This document shows positions 34,893 to 43,959 of a DNA stretch of 64,000 nt, in pieces. The position numbers and the translations under genes are program-made. Position 1 is the stretch's first letter, and each line of letters begins with the position of its first letter. Below the pieces are notes generated by a model, which worked only from the letters and a program-made list of their open reading frames with translations, was not told where the DNA came from and made no database searches. The DNA lies in NCBI GenBank assembly GCA_964431365.1, contig CAYSJJ010000010.1, positions 8,380-72,379 on the forward strand, in the 5' to 3' direction. Source of the DNA: Geomobilibacter sp964431365 (GTDB taxonomy: Bacteria > Desulfobacterota > Desulfuromonadia > Geobacterales > DSM-12255).

Positions 34893-36601
34893 GGCACCAC
34901 CCTCCCTGCCACCTTGAAGACGAAATCGTAGTTCAGGATATCCTCCCACTGCCACCCCTTGGTGGTGGAACGGGTATCGTCCGGGTCGCCGTACCGTTTG
35001 CCCGGGGTGTAGAACCAGTTCAGGATCGCCTCGCCGGAGTGGCGGAGTACGATCCAGTACTTGCCCGGCCGGAACGGTTCCGACTCCGGCGGGAGCGGGA
35101 AATCGATCCAGCCGTAGCCCGGCAGCCGCCTGATCCGCTCCAGCGGGATCGGCGCGGTGCGGACGCCGCTGGCAAGGCCGGGCCTGCCCTGGTCATCGGC
35201 CACGATGTCCAGGTAGAGCGTGCCGTCGCCGCCGAACTTCTTCATTGCCAGGGAGACGGTGGCGATCCTCAAGGGGCGGTCGACGGTGAACGCCTGGGCA
35301 TAGACCCCGGCAGAGGTGACGTATTCGGCGGTCTCCTTCTCCAGCACGGCGCTGCCGGTATCGCCGACGGTCCGGTAGAGTTCCACCAGGGTGGGGAACT
35401 TCATGTTGCCGAAGAGCACGTCGCCGGCCGGCTTGGGTGGCGCGGGCCTGGCCGCTTCGGGTGGCGGGAGAGGCTTGACCGGCGGTGACGGCTTTATCGG
35501 CAGCGGTGGCGGTGACGCCGGTTTGTCCGGCGGCGACCGCTGGGCCGTGCTCACCGGCGGCCGCACCTTCATCGGGTTGCTGGCCAGGTAGCCACGCGGC
35601 TCGGCGAGTTCCCCCTTCAGCGACATGTTCACCCGGTCGTCCAGGTAGCGGGCGTCGGTCGTCTCGCTGTAGACCGGGAGAGGTGGCGCAGCTCGCCAGG
35701 TATCGACGATCCCCATCACCTGCAGGCCGTGGCTCAGCTTGATATGGCGGGTAGAGGTGAACTGCAGGGACTGCTGCGGATCATAGGAGAGCCACCCCAG
35801 ATCGGGGTACCAGATTTCCAGCCAGGCATGCCCCCCCTGCCCCATCCCCTGGACCAGGGACGACTGTTTACCCGTGGGGATCTTCCACTTCTCCTTGAGC
35901 GTGTACCCTCCCACCACCCGGCCGGGAATCCCTGAGGCCCGCAACAGGGCCAGGGCCAGGTGGGCGTAGTTCTGGCAGTTGCCGTCGCCGCTCTCCAGTG
36001 AATAGAGGGCATCGTAGCGGGACGGGTTATAGCCGTAGGTGATGTGGTTGGCCACGTAGCGCATGATCGACGTCACCGCCCCGTATTCGCTGGTGGCGCC
36101 CGCCGTGAGCTCCCGGGCCTTGGCCCTGATGGCCGGATCGTCGCTCTGCACCTGCTCGGCCGCCTGGAGATAGAGCCGTTCCCCTTCGGGCACTCCGGGG
36201 AGGGGGAAGGGAGCCCGGCTCTCCATGTCCCGCAGCTCGCTCTTCACCCGCACCTCATAGCTCATGGTCATGCGGGCGTCGCGGGCCAGGTTGTGCCAGG
36301 TCACCTCCCGAAAACGGTTACCGAAGCGGTCGGTCTCCTCCCGGACGCTGGCCGGTTCCGGCTGGTACTCGACCCGCACCCCGTCGATCTGCTGACTCCG
36401 GCTGGCGTTCTCATCCTGGGGCGGCAGGACGAATCGGTAGGTCAGAGATCGCTTCGCTTCGCTGACGCTGAATGTGACCAGCTGGTTGACCCTGATCCGG
36501 GCCGACAGGTCGCCGGTCAGGACCAGGGTCTTGGCGAGGCCGGGACCGGCCAGCAGCACAACGACGATCCCGCTTATCAGCGTCCGCCACCACAATCCCA
36601 T
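34889..36601 (-). CDS. Exported transglutaminase-like protein
   Basis: The 570-residue protein has a signal peptide (LISGIVVVLLAGPGLA). A beta-rich N-terminal region precedes a transglutaminase core whose Cys-His-Asp triad is visible: 'GDGNCQNYAHLALALLR' near residue 210, 'GGHAWLEIWYPDLGWLSYDP' near 258. A Pro-rich linker (about residues 355-395) leads to a C-terminal beta domain. Bacterial proteins of this type are mostly proteases or crosslinkers acting in the envelope. It is coupled to the beta-helix lipoprotein gene (GTGA) and follows the LPP20-like gene by 18 bases. Confidence 0.88.
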   Translation of the reverse strand: MGLWWRTLISGIVVVLLAGPGLAKTLVLTGDLSARIRVNQLVTFSVSEAKRSLTYRFVLPPQDENASRSQQIDGVRVEYQPEPASVREETDRFGNRFREVTWHNLARDARMTMSYEVRVKSELRDMESRAPFPLPGVPEGERLYLQAAEQVQSDDPAIRAKARELTAGATSEYGAVTSIMRYVANHITYGYNPSRYDALYSLESGDGNCQNYAHLALALLRASGIPGRVVGGYTLKEKWKIPTGKQSSLVQGMGQGGHAWLEIWYPDLGWLSYDPQQSLQFTSTRHIKLSHGLQVMGIVDTWRAAPPLPVYSETTDARYLDDRVNMSLKGELAEPRGYLASNPMKVRPPVSTAQRSPPDKPASPPPLPIKPSPPVKPLPPPEAARPAPPKPAGDVLFGNMKFPTLVELYRTVGDTGSAVLEKETAEYVTSAGVYAQAFTVDRPLRIATVSLAMKKFGGDGTLYLDIVADDQGRPGLASGVRTAPIPLERIRRLPGYGWIDFPLPPESEPFRPGKYWIVLRHSGEAILNWFYTPGKRYGDPDDTRSTTKGWQWEDILNYDFVFKVAGRVVP

Positions 36602-36619
36602 GGCACTCCCCCGGCACGT

Positions 36620-37540
36620 CTACTTCAGTACGAACGCCACCTTGGCGCCACTGAAGAAGTTCCCCTTCTGGTTGGCGGAGAAGATGGTGACCGCATCGTC
36701 GTCGGTTACCTTCAGGTCGGCGGTGCTGGCGGCACCCGACGCCTTGACCACCAGCGGATTTTTGACTCCGCGGGAGGCCAGCGCTGCCTTGGCCTTGTCC
36801 ACACTGTTGGTGTATTCGCCGCACCCCTGCTCCACCAGCACCTTCTGACTCACCTTGGCCGGGTCGTAGAGGACCTCCCCCTTGGCGGAGAAGATCCGGT
36901 TGATGAGGGCCGGCCGGAAGTTCTGCTCGGTGGCGTCGATGATCAGGCCGTCATAGGCGGTGTCGAGCTTGACCGGCTCACCCTTGAAGGCCGGTTTGTC
37001 GCTCTTGAGGGCCGTTTTCGCCTTGGAGTCGGCGAACATCTTCTCGTACATGACCGAGGCGAACCCCTTGGGGCCATGGAGTCCCATCTTGACCATGGCG
37101 ATGGAGATGTCCTTCTCCTTGTTGTACTCCTGGAACACCACCTGGCTTCCCTTGACAAAACCGGAGACGGCACTGCGGACCACGTCGTACTGGGCCATGC
37201 CGTCTTTCACCAGGGTGTCGCCGACCAGGGCGAACCCCTCCAGGTATTCCACCAGGGAACGCTGGGCCATGACCACGGCGGCCCGATTGGCCATCATCTC
37301 CCGCTGGGCCGCGGTCCGGTGTTCCGGATTGCCGACCGCCTCGCCGTAGAAGAGGATGGCATCCTGGCTGAAGGCGGCCTCGTCGTTCCTGATGCCGGCC
37401 GGACCGCCGGTGACGACCAGGTTCTTTTCGTCGAGCCACTTCTTGGTCTTGGTAAAGGTTTCATCCAACTGGATGGTTTCGGCGTGGACTGATACCACCA
37501 GGGCCAGCAGTGCGGCGATGGCGAAGATGATGCGTTTCAT
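36620..37540 (-). CDS. Exported protein of unknown function
   Basis: The 306-residue protein has a clear signal peptide (MKRIIFAIAALLALVVSVHA). The segment 'HRTAAQREMMANRAAVVMAQ' (residues 74-93) with 'RSLVEYLEGF' resembles the start of LPP20/FlgT N-terminal-like domains, which also occur in the DUF4384 protein of this block. The rest is not recognised. It is preceded by a strong ribosome site (GGAGGGAG) and lies 18 bases upstream of the transglutaminase gene. Confidence 0.78.
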   Translation of the reverse strand: MKRIIFAIAALLALVVSVHAETIQLDETFTKTKKWLDEKNLVVTGGPAGIRNDEAAFSQDAILFYGEAVGNPEHRTAAQREMMANRAAVVMAQRSLVEYLEGFALVGDTLVKDGMAQYDVVRSAVSGFVKGSQVVFQEYNKEKDISIAMVKMGLHGPKGFASVMYEKMFADSKAKTALKSDKPAFKGEPVKLDTAYDGLIIDATEQNFRPALINRIFSAKGEVLYDPAKVSQKVLVEQGCGEYTNSVDKAKAALASRGVKNPLVVKASGAASTADLKVTDDDAVTIFSANQKGNFFSGAKVAFVLK

Positions 37541-37635
37541 GGGCTCCCTCCTCCTCTGCTTTTTGGCTGTGTAGGTACGTGACTCCTGGAACCCGCCTGC
37601 GCTCGGTGCGTCCCAGGCCTCACGGATTCACGTGG

Positions 37636-38841
37636 CTAGTGAATATTGATCTTTTGCCTCAGCATCCGCATCGCCAGCAGTGCCTCGGCGCCGTCCACCG
37701 GGTCGTTGATCCGGAAGTCGCCGGAGAGCTCCCCCTCCATGATGTTGCGGGTGGTCATGTTCATCACCGCGTTGTAGAAGGGCGACGTGGTCCGCACATC
37801 GGGAAACGGCGATTTGTCCTGGCCGAAGTAGGCGGTGGCCAGCTTGTCGTCGCCGGTCAGCTTGATCAGGATGTCCTCCAGAATGAAGGCCATTTCGCCG
37901 CGGGATACCGCATCGGCCGGCTTGAAAAGGTAGGCCCTGGTGGTGTCGTCCGCCTTCGGCTCCATGCCGCGGACCTTCCATTTCAGCAGGGTAAGGACCT
38001 CTTCCCTGAAGGGGTGATCCACCATATCGGCCGGCGTGAACTCGACTTTCGGCACCTGCGATGCGGCGGCAATCCGGCCGGCCATCAGCTGGTCCATCTT
38101 CAGTTCATCGATCAGGAGCGCCGCCAGGTCGGCCCGGGTGACGGCATCCTTCACGGCGATCTTCTTCCCCACGTCGCCGACGGTGACGCCGGCCATGGCC
38201 CGGACGATCCTGTCCACCTTCTTCCACCTCTTGTCGGCCTTCCCGTGCCATTTGCCGTCCCGTTTGGCGTTCAGCACCGCGCCAAAGCTGTCGCGGGCCT
38301 TGGCGAACTCCAGTGCCTCCAGGTAGGCGACCCCCATGAAGTAGGTGGCCGCCTCGGTCCCCTGGTAGTAGAGCAGCTTTTGCTCGTCCACCTTCAGCTT
38401 GCCCGCATGCTTGTGGGCGTCCTCGGCCTCGTCGAGCCACCCCTTCGGCTTCAGGGCCGTCTGGGTACGGATGCCGGCCAGGTAGTAATCAAAATACTCG
38501 TCGGGCAAATCGGCGTACTTCTTCCCCTTTTTCAGGTTTTCCGCCACCCGGTCCGCTTCGGTGGCCCGAAAAGCGGCGTCGGCCTGGACCCTGCTCTTCT
38601 CTCCGCCGACGATGGCCAGGCCGTCGTAACCGAGGGCGAACTCCCCGTTGCAGTAGAGGGCGCGGTCGAACTTCTCCCGGGCCACCTCCACCTGCCCTTC
38701 TTCCAGTGCCTTCATCCCCATCAGGTAGTGGTGTTGCGGGTTGTCGGTCTCGCCCGTGCACTTCACCACCTTGGGGGCGCAGCCGGAGAGGAGAACTGCC
38801 CCGGACAGGACCACTATCGCCAGATGCGTCACCTTATTCAT
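37636..38841 (-). CDS. Lipoprotein with TPR-like region and SLH domains
   Basis: The 401-residue product starts with a lipoprotein signal (VVLSGAVLLSGC). A short TPR-like part (MGMKALEEGQVEVAREKFDR) is followed by S-layer-homology-type segments: 'VTRADLAALLIDELKMDQLM', 'VSRGEMAFILEDILIKLTGD' and 'FPDVRTTSPFYNAVMNMT'. SLH domains normally bind wall polymers, so this would tether the lipid-anchored protein to peptidoglycan. It is the first gene of the long minus-strand block, with GGAGG seven bases before the ATG. Confidence 0.85.
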   Translation of the reverse strand: MNKVTHLAIVVLSGAVLLSGCAPKVVKCTGETDNPQHHYLMGMKALEEGQVEVAREKFDRALYCNGEFALGYDGLAIVGGEKSRVQADAAFRATEADRVAENLKKGKKYADLPDEYFDYYLAGIRTQTALKPKGWLDEAEDAHKHAGKLKVDEQKLLYYQGTEAATYFMGVAYLEALEFAKARDSFGAVLNAKRDGKWHGKADKRWKKVDRIVRAMAGVTVGDVGKKIAVKDAVTRADLAALLIDELKMDQLMAGRIAAASQVPKVEFTPADMVDHPFREEVLTLLKWKVRGMEPKADDTTRAYLFKPADAVSRGEMAFILEDILIKLTGDDKLATAYFGQDKSPFPDVRTTSPFYNAVMNMTTRNIMEGELSGDFRINDPVDGAEALLAMRMLRQKINIH

Positions 38842-39023
38842 GGGTCACCTCCAGTGGTATTGCGGATGATTAGGGTATTGTTATAAATCAGTTTTAGTGT
38901 ATCAGATGACCGGCGAAATGAAATTCCACGCCGAAAATTTACCGGTGCGCACCGGAGAACTCTACCCGGCTGCCTCGTGAGGAATCGGGTTAACGAAGAT
39001 GGGGAGCGGTTCGGAATAAGGGG

Positions 39024-39052
39024 TTGAATATTTTGAAGATAGACATTAAGAT
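39024..39052 (+). promoter_or_regulatory. Sigma-70-type promoter for the small Cys protein gene
   Basis: TTGAAT (39024-39029) and TAAGAT (39047-39052) are 17 bases apart, 78 bases upstream of the ATG at 39130. The match is good, but untested. Confidence 0.5.
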
Positions 39053-39129
39053 GTGCACACTTTTACGCCATCAACGGATAACTCTTCCCTATCCGGGCAA
39101 ATCAGCACCATCCAACATAAGGAGCCTCC

Positions 39130-39348
39130 ATGGGCGAATGTGAACTGACGGCGGGCTGTATATTCTTCAATGACAAAATGGCCAACATGCCGTCGATGAC
39201 CTCGATGATGAAGTCGGTATATTGCCAGTCGGATCCGGACAAGTGCGCCCGTCTCATGATCGTCAAAGCCGTTGGCCGGGAGAAGGTGCCGGCCGACCTC
39301 TTCCCGAATCAGGTCGACAAGGCCAAGGAAATCATCAGCAGGGGGTAA
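39130..39348 (+). CDS. Small cysteine-containing protein, Geobacter type
   Basis: This 72-residue protein reads MGECELTAGCIFFNDKMANM and then has 'YCQSDPDKCARLMIV'. Four cysteines (C4, C10 and the C-x6-C pair) could bind a metal or an Fe-S cluster. AAGGAG precedes the ATG, and a sigma-70-like promoter lies upstream. I recall similar short proteins being common in Geobacter genomes, but know no function. It is the only plus-strand gene among minus-strand neighbours. Confidence 0.75.
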   Translation: MGECELTAGCIFFNDKMANMPSMTSMMKSVYCQSDPDKCARLMIVKAVGREKVPADLFPNQVDKAKEIISRG

Positions 39349-39351
39349 CGG

Positions 39352-41697
39352 TCACGCGGGGATTTCTGTCGCGTCAGGAGCGGCGCGAAGGTAGACGGGA
39401 ATCTCATCGACAAGGATCGTCATTTCTTGTCCCACGGCCTTCAGCATCCCCTCGACCGACTCCTGGTCACTGGCGGCAATCGCCCGCTCCAGGTCCGCCG
39501 CTATCCCCCTGAGCCGCGACGCGCCGATATTGGCTGCACACCCCTTCAGCGTATGGGCCTGCCGTAAGGCCAATTGCCGGTCGTTTCCCCGAAGAGACTC
39601 CTGAAGAATCTCCACCTGCTGCGGCGCATCCTGCAGGAACGCATCGAGTATGGCGAACAGGATCTCCCTGTCATTTCCAACGCGCTCCAACACCTCCGGG
39701 TAGTCGATGGGGGGTGGCAGGTCCGGTCCGGCTTGCACCTCCTCTCCCTCCGGCGGTGGCGGGGAGTGCCGACCGATCGCCTCGGTCAGGTCTGCGCCCC
39801 GGATCGGCTTGGTGATGAAGCCATTCATCCCTGCAGCCAGGCAGTTGGTGCTGTACTCCTTATAGGCATGGGCTGTCATGGCTATGATGGGAATTGCTGC
39901 CGCACCGCTCTCCATCTCCCTCTTCCTGATCAGTCGCGTCGTCTCGATACCGTCCAACAGCGGCATCTGGATATCCATCAGGACCATGTCGAACGTCCCG
40001 TTCTGCAGCAACGCAAGCACCTCTACACCGTCGGCGGCAGTGATGACGGTGTGCCCCATCTTCTGCAGGATGAGCGTGGCTACCTTCTGGTTGACGGGAT
40101 TGTCTTCCGCCAGAAGAATCCGCAACGAGCCTCCGGCGTGAGTCCCGACACCGCTGACGTCCAGGCGCGGAGCAGGGTCGACTGTCGGCAGGGGACTAAG
40201 TCCGAACCGGGCAACGACATGGAAGGTGCTCCCGCCGCCAGGGTTGTTCTCGGCCCAGATCCTCCCGTTCATCATCGAGACGAGGCTCCGGCAGATGGAG
40301 AGGCCGAGACCGGTGCCGCCAAACCTCCGCGTGGTCGATCCATCCTCCTGGGTAAATGAGTCGAAAATGAGATCCAGCTTCTCCGGGGCGATACCGATGC
40401 CGGTATCCGAAACCGTGAGGTGGAGCCGTACGGCACCATCCTGGTCGCCGGCATCCCTGCCGAGACGCACCACCACTTCTCCCTGGCCCGTGAATTTGAC
40501 CGCATTGCTGATCAGGTTGCCAAGAATCTGCCGTAACCGGGTCGGGTCGCCCACAAGCATTACCGGCAGGTCGGGATCGAGGTGGACCGTCAGTTCGACC
40601 CCCTTTTTGCGGGCAAGGAGGGCGAACGCTTCCGTACTCTCCTCCAGGACTGTCTGCACGTTGAAATCGGTCTCTTCCAGCTCCAGCCGCTCCGCCTCGA
40701 TCTTGGACAGGTCCAGGATGTCGTTGAGAAGCGCCAGAAGCCCCTCAGAGGCGCCGCTCACGGTCTCCAGGTAGCCGCGCACATCGGAAGGGAGCGACGT
40801 CTGGAGGGCAAGCTCGGTCATCCCGATAATGGCGTTCATGGGGGTGCGTATTTCATGGCTCATGTTGGCAAGGAACCGGCTCTTGCAGCGGTTTGCATCC
40901 TCGGCGGACTCCTTTGCCTGCTTCAGTTCGGCAACCATCTGGGTGATGACGCGGAGCAGGCGGCGCGTTTCGTCGCACCCCCCTTCCAGCACCTCGTCGG
41001 TGTTCCCCCGGGCCACCTGGGCGGCATGCTCCAGCGCCTGCTTGAGAGGGCGGTTGATCCGCCGGGCCACGTACATGGAGAAGACCAGGATTGCCGAGAA
41101 GAGAATGGCGGCTGCCGCCAGAATGCTCCGCCTCAGGACGAGCATCTCCGCGTTCAGGTCGTCGATATAGACCCCGCTGCCGATGACCCACTGCCATGGT
41201 CGGTACAGGGCAAGACTGGAAATCTTCGCCACGGGCCGATCGTTTCCGGGGCGGGGCCAGAGGTAGCGGTGATACCCCTTGCCGCCGGACAGGACGAGGC
41301 GGTTCATCTCCCAGAGAAGGAGATCTGCCGGGCCATCTTTCCCCTCCAGTTCCGGCTGCATCGGATGCATGACAAACCGGTTGTCCAGTCCATGGATCCA
41401 GACGTAATCGTTGTTGCCGTACCGTAACGCCCGGAGGGTGTCGATCGCCTGGCGCCGGGCCGTGGCGGGTTCCATCTTCCCGCTCTCAGCCAGGTCGGCA
41501 TAGTAGGCGACCGTCGAATAGGCTGCGTCCACAATCTGACGGACGGCACTCTTCCGTTCGGCCAGAAGCTTCTCTTCGATGATCGGAAGCAGGTAGAAGA
41601 CCAGTGCGGCGGTAACCGCTGCGACGCTCACTGCGGAGATGCCGACGATCTTGGTGAAGATCCCCCAGTTTCTGATGAGGATATATCGGTCGATCAC
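39352..41697 (-). CDS. Cache-sensor hybrid histidine kinase with receiver and Hpt domains
   Basis: The 781-residue protein has two membrane helices (about 15-35 and 190-210) enclosing a Cache-type sensor ('RYGNNDYVWIHGLDNRFVMHP', then 'RPWQWVIGSGVYIDDLNAEM'). HAMP, HisKA (MSHEIRTPMNAIIGM, His near 283), HATPase (DTGIGIAPEKLD and 'GGTGLGLSICRSLV'), a receiver (VLMDIQMPLLDGIE) and an Hpt domain (QAHTLKGCAANIGASRL) follow. It is a self-contained phosphorelay. The single-domain response regulator 18 bases upstream is a likely partner. Confidence 0.93.
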   Translation of the reverse strand: MIDRYILIRNWGIFTKIVGISAVSVAAVTAALVFYLLPIIEEKLLAERKSAVRQIVDAAYSTVAYYADLAESGKMEPATARRQAIDTLRALRYGNNDYVWIHGLDNRFVMHPMQPELEGKDGPADLLLWEMNRLVLSGGKGYHRYLWPRPGNDRPVAKISSLALYRPWQWVIGSGVYIDDLNAEMLVLRRSILAAAAILFSAILVFSMYVARRINRPLKQALEHAAQVARGNTDEVLEGGCDETRRLLRVITQMVAELKQAKESAEDANRCKSRFLANMSHEIRTPMNAIIGMTELALQTSLPSDVRGYLETVSGASEGLLALLNDILDLSKIEAERLELEETDFNVQTVLEESTEAFALLARKKGVELTVHLDPDLPVMLVGDPTRLRQILGNLISNAVKFTGQGEVVVRLGRDAGDQDGAVRLHLTVSDTGIGIAPEKLDLIFDSFTQEDGSTTRRFGGTGLGLSICRSLVSMMNGRIWAENNPGGGSTFHVVARFGLSPLPTVDPAPRLDVSGVGTHAGGSLRILLAEDNPVNQKVATLILQKMGHTVITAADGVEVLALLQNGTFDMVLMDIQMPLLDGIETTRLIRKREMESGAAAIPIIAMTAHAYKEYSTNCLAAGMNGFITKPIRGADLTEAIGRHSPPPPEGEEVQAGPDLPPPIDYPEVLERVGNDREILFAILDAFLQDAPQQVEILQESLRGNDRQLALRQAHTLKGCAANIGASRLRGIAADLERAIAASDQESVEGMLKAVGQEMTILVDEIPVYLRAAPDATEIPA

Positions 41698-41715
41698 GTA
41701 ATGCCCCGTTTCCGA

Positions 41716-42120
41716 TCAACAACCTGCGGCCAGGCCATATTCGCCCAGAAGGCTGTCCAGCGCCGAGCGGCTCACCGGCTTGACCAGATAGCCGCTGCAG
41801 CCACCCTGGTAATAGGCGCCCACCACGTCCCTGGGCGAATCGAGCGCCGTGGTCATGATCACCTTCACCTCTTGCTGTTGAGGGATGCCGGCCCGCTTTT
41901 CCTGCGCCCTGATCTCTTTGAGTACCTCCATCCCGTTCAGCTCAGGCATCATGACATCCAGGCAGATGAGCGCGTACGGCCTTTGTTCCGCCTGGGCCAT
42001 GGCAATTGCACCGAGTGCCTCCTTGCCGTTCACCGCAACGTCGCACTCCCCGTGCGAGGCAAGGAACAGCTGAAGCATCCTGCGGCTGACGAAGTCATCC
42101 TCAACAATGAGAAAACGCAT
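41716..42120 (-). CDS. Single-domain response regulator
   Basis: The 134-residue protein is one receiver domain. Acidic pocket 'IVEDDF' at the N-terminus, phosphoacceptor Asp55 in 'ICLDVMMPELNGMEVL', Thr in 'IMTTALDS' and the 'YLVKPVS' Lys are all present. No output domain follows. It lies between a chemoreceptor gene and the hybrid kinase gene on the same strand, so it probably relays phosphate or acts on the chemotaxis machinery. Confidence 0.93.
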   Translation of the reverse strand: MRFLIVEDDFVSRRMLQLFLASHGECDVAVNGKEALGAIAMAQAEQRPYALICLDVMMPELNGMEVLKEIRAQEKRAGIPQQQEVKVIMTTALDSPRDVVGAYYQGGCSGYLVKPVSRSALDSLLGEYGLAAGC

Positions 42121-42146
42121 TACATCCTCCTCTTCTTGTGGTGTTC

Positions 42147-43799
42147 CTACGCTGAAAGCTTGAATTGGGCAACCAGCAGGTTCAGTCCCTCTGACAGCCT
42201 GGAGAGGTGCTCTGCCGCCCCTGCCGACTCCTGTGCCCCTCTGGAGGTCTCGCCGATGCCGACTGTTATCTGCTGAATGTTGCTGTTTATCTCGTTGGTG
42301 GTAGCTGTCTGTTCCTCGGCGGCGGCGGCGATCTGATGTATCTGCATGGTTACCGCGTTGATCTGTGCGAGTATCTCGTCGAGCGCTTCACGTGATCTGG
42401 CGGCTTCACTGGTTCCCTGTTCAACCTGCCGCACGCCGTCTTCCATCTCGTTCACCGCCTCCCTGGTCTCTTGCTGAATAGAGAGGATCATCCGGCCAAT
42501 TTCGTCGGTCGCCCTGGTGGTCCGTTCAGCAAGGGCTCGGACCTCATCGGCGACAACGGCAAAGCCACGACCCTGCTCGCCGGCCCGGGCAGCCTCGATG
42601 GCCGCATTCAGGGCGAGCAGGTTGGTTTGATCGGCAATATCCTGGATGGTGCCGACAATGTCGCCGATCTGATCCGAGCGGTTCCCGAGCTTCTCGACCG
42701 TACTGGCTGTCGCCATGACCCGCTGGGCAATCTGCGACATGAGACCGATGGAGTGTTCGACAACGGAGGCACCATTCACGGCCACACGGTTTGCCTCCTG
42801 CGACCCCCTGGCAACAAGCTGGCAGTTCCGGGCGATCTCGCTGGAGGTGACCGCCATCTGCTCGCCGGCCGTGGCCACGGTTCCGCTCTGACACGCCATC
42901 TCTTCCGATCCGGTTGCCATCTGCTGCGAGGTCGCCGTAAGTTGCGCGGCCGCAGAGGCAACCTCGGTGGAGTTCCGGGCGACCCTGCTGATGATGCCGT
43001 GCAGCTTGTCCACAAAGGCGTTGAATGCTCCGGCCAGCTCTGCCAGTTCATCCTTCCCGGTTACCTCCAGCCGCTTGGTGAGGTCGCCGTCGCCACTGGC
43101 GATGTCACGGAGCATTGCCAGCATTCGGGACAACGGCTTGGTGCAGGAGCGGGAAATGACGACTCCGAAGAGTACGCCACCGATTATGGCCGCCAGTATG
43201 ACGGTGAGCATGACCGCAAAAGTGCGGTGATACTCTGCGCTGCTCGCCTTGAAAGAGCGGTTGGTCTCCTGCAGATTGTATTCGACAAGCGTCGAGACGA
43301 GTTCGCCCGGTTTGGTGTAGAGCGGCGCAACGGAAGACGTTGCGTAGTTCATGGCGGCTGCCTTGTCGGCGGGCGTGCCGGAGCGGGCGGCATGAGCGGC
43401 CATCTCCGCAAGTTTGATCCCGCGGGTATAATAGGCCTCGAATCCGTCACTGAACCGCTTCATGAGTTCAGTTTCCCTCTGGTCCGGCTTGGACGTGGAG
43501 AACCTTGCCAGCCCCCCCCTGATCTTCTCGGCCCGTTTGGCCATGTCGTCCGTTTTTTCCTTCAGCTTGGCCGGGTCGCTGAGGGCCAGCATATAGACGA
43601 GATCCAGCCGGATGTGCAGGAACTGCTTGTCCATTTCCGACAGCATGGCGATGTGCCCCTGCCCTTCGTCCGCCACCTGCAGGCCGTTGTTTGCCCTCTT
43701 CAGACCCACGAGCCCTGCGGAGCCGACCGCAACCAGGGCAACCGAAAAGACCGCGATAAGGCAGGTGAGACGGATACCGATACTAAGGCGACTCAACAT
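42147..43799 (-). CDS. Methyl-accepting chemotaxis protein
   Basis: The 550-residue protein starts at the ATG at 43799 (MLSRLSIGIRLTCLIAVF). It has two membrane helices (8-28 and about 195-217) around a four-helix periplasmic sensor. HAMP and the signalling tip are clear ('IQDIADQTNLLALNAAIEAA' and 'GRGFAVVADEVRALAERT'). The ligand is unknown. The methylation-region heptads are alanine- and glutamate-rich as usual. It lies 26 bases upstream of the response regulator gene. Confidence 0.93.
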   Translation of the reverse strand: MLSRLSIGIRLTCLIAVFSVALVAVGSAGLVGLKRANNGLQVADEGQGHIAMLSEMDKQFLHIRLDLVYMLALSDPAKLKEKTDDMAKRAEKIRGGLARFSTSKPDQRETELMKRFSDGFEAYYTRGIKLAEMAAHAARSGTPADKAAAMNYATSSVAPLYTKPGELVSTLVEYNLQETNRSFKASSAEYHRTFAVMLTVILAAIIGGVLFGVVISRSCTKPLSRMLAMLRDIASGDGDLTKRLEVTGKDELAELAGAFNAFVDKLHGIISRVARNSTEVASAAAQLTATSQQMATGSEEMACQSGTVATAGEQMAVTSSEIARNCQLVARGSQEANRVAVNGASVVEHSIGLMSQIAQRVMATASTVEKLGNRSDQIGDIVGTIQDIADQTNLLALNAAIEAARAGEQGRGFAVVADEVRALAERTTRATDEIGRMILSIQQETREAVNEMEDGVRQVEQGTSEAARSREALDEILAQINAVTMQIHQIAAAAEEQTATTNEINSNIQQITVGIGETSRGAQESAGAAEHLSRLSEGLNLLVAQFKLSA

Positions 43800-43894
43800 G
43801 TGCGTACGTCCCCCTGTAGAGCACGATCCATACATCGAGACTTAATTAAATTCCACAAAAGATTACCGCTCTCTCATGTGGCGTCAAATCAGAG

Positions 43895-43924
43895 TTTCTG
43901 ACACTTTCTGACACTTTCTGACAA
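43895..43924. repeat. 10 bp tandem repeat, three copies
   Basis: TTTCTGACAC occurs twice in direct tandem and a third time as TTTCTGACAA, between the chemoreceptor start and the PAS kinase stop. A copy-number-variable spacer or a binding site is possible. It is far too short for a CRISPR. Confidence 0.8.
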
Positions 43925-43959
43925 AGGGGAGAGCGGTTCGGAATAGTGGGGGAAAGAGG

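Noticed and set aside
43895..43924. CRISPR-like repeat
   Set aside because: The units are 10 bp without spacers, and no cas gene is in the window.
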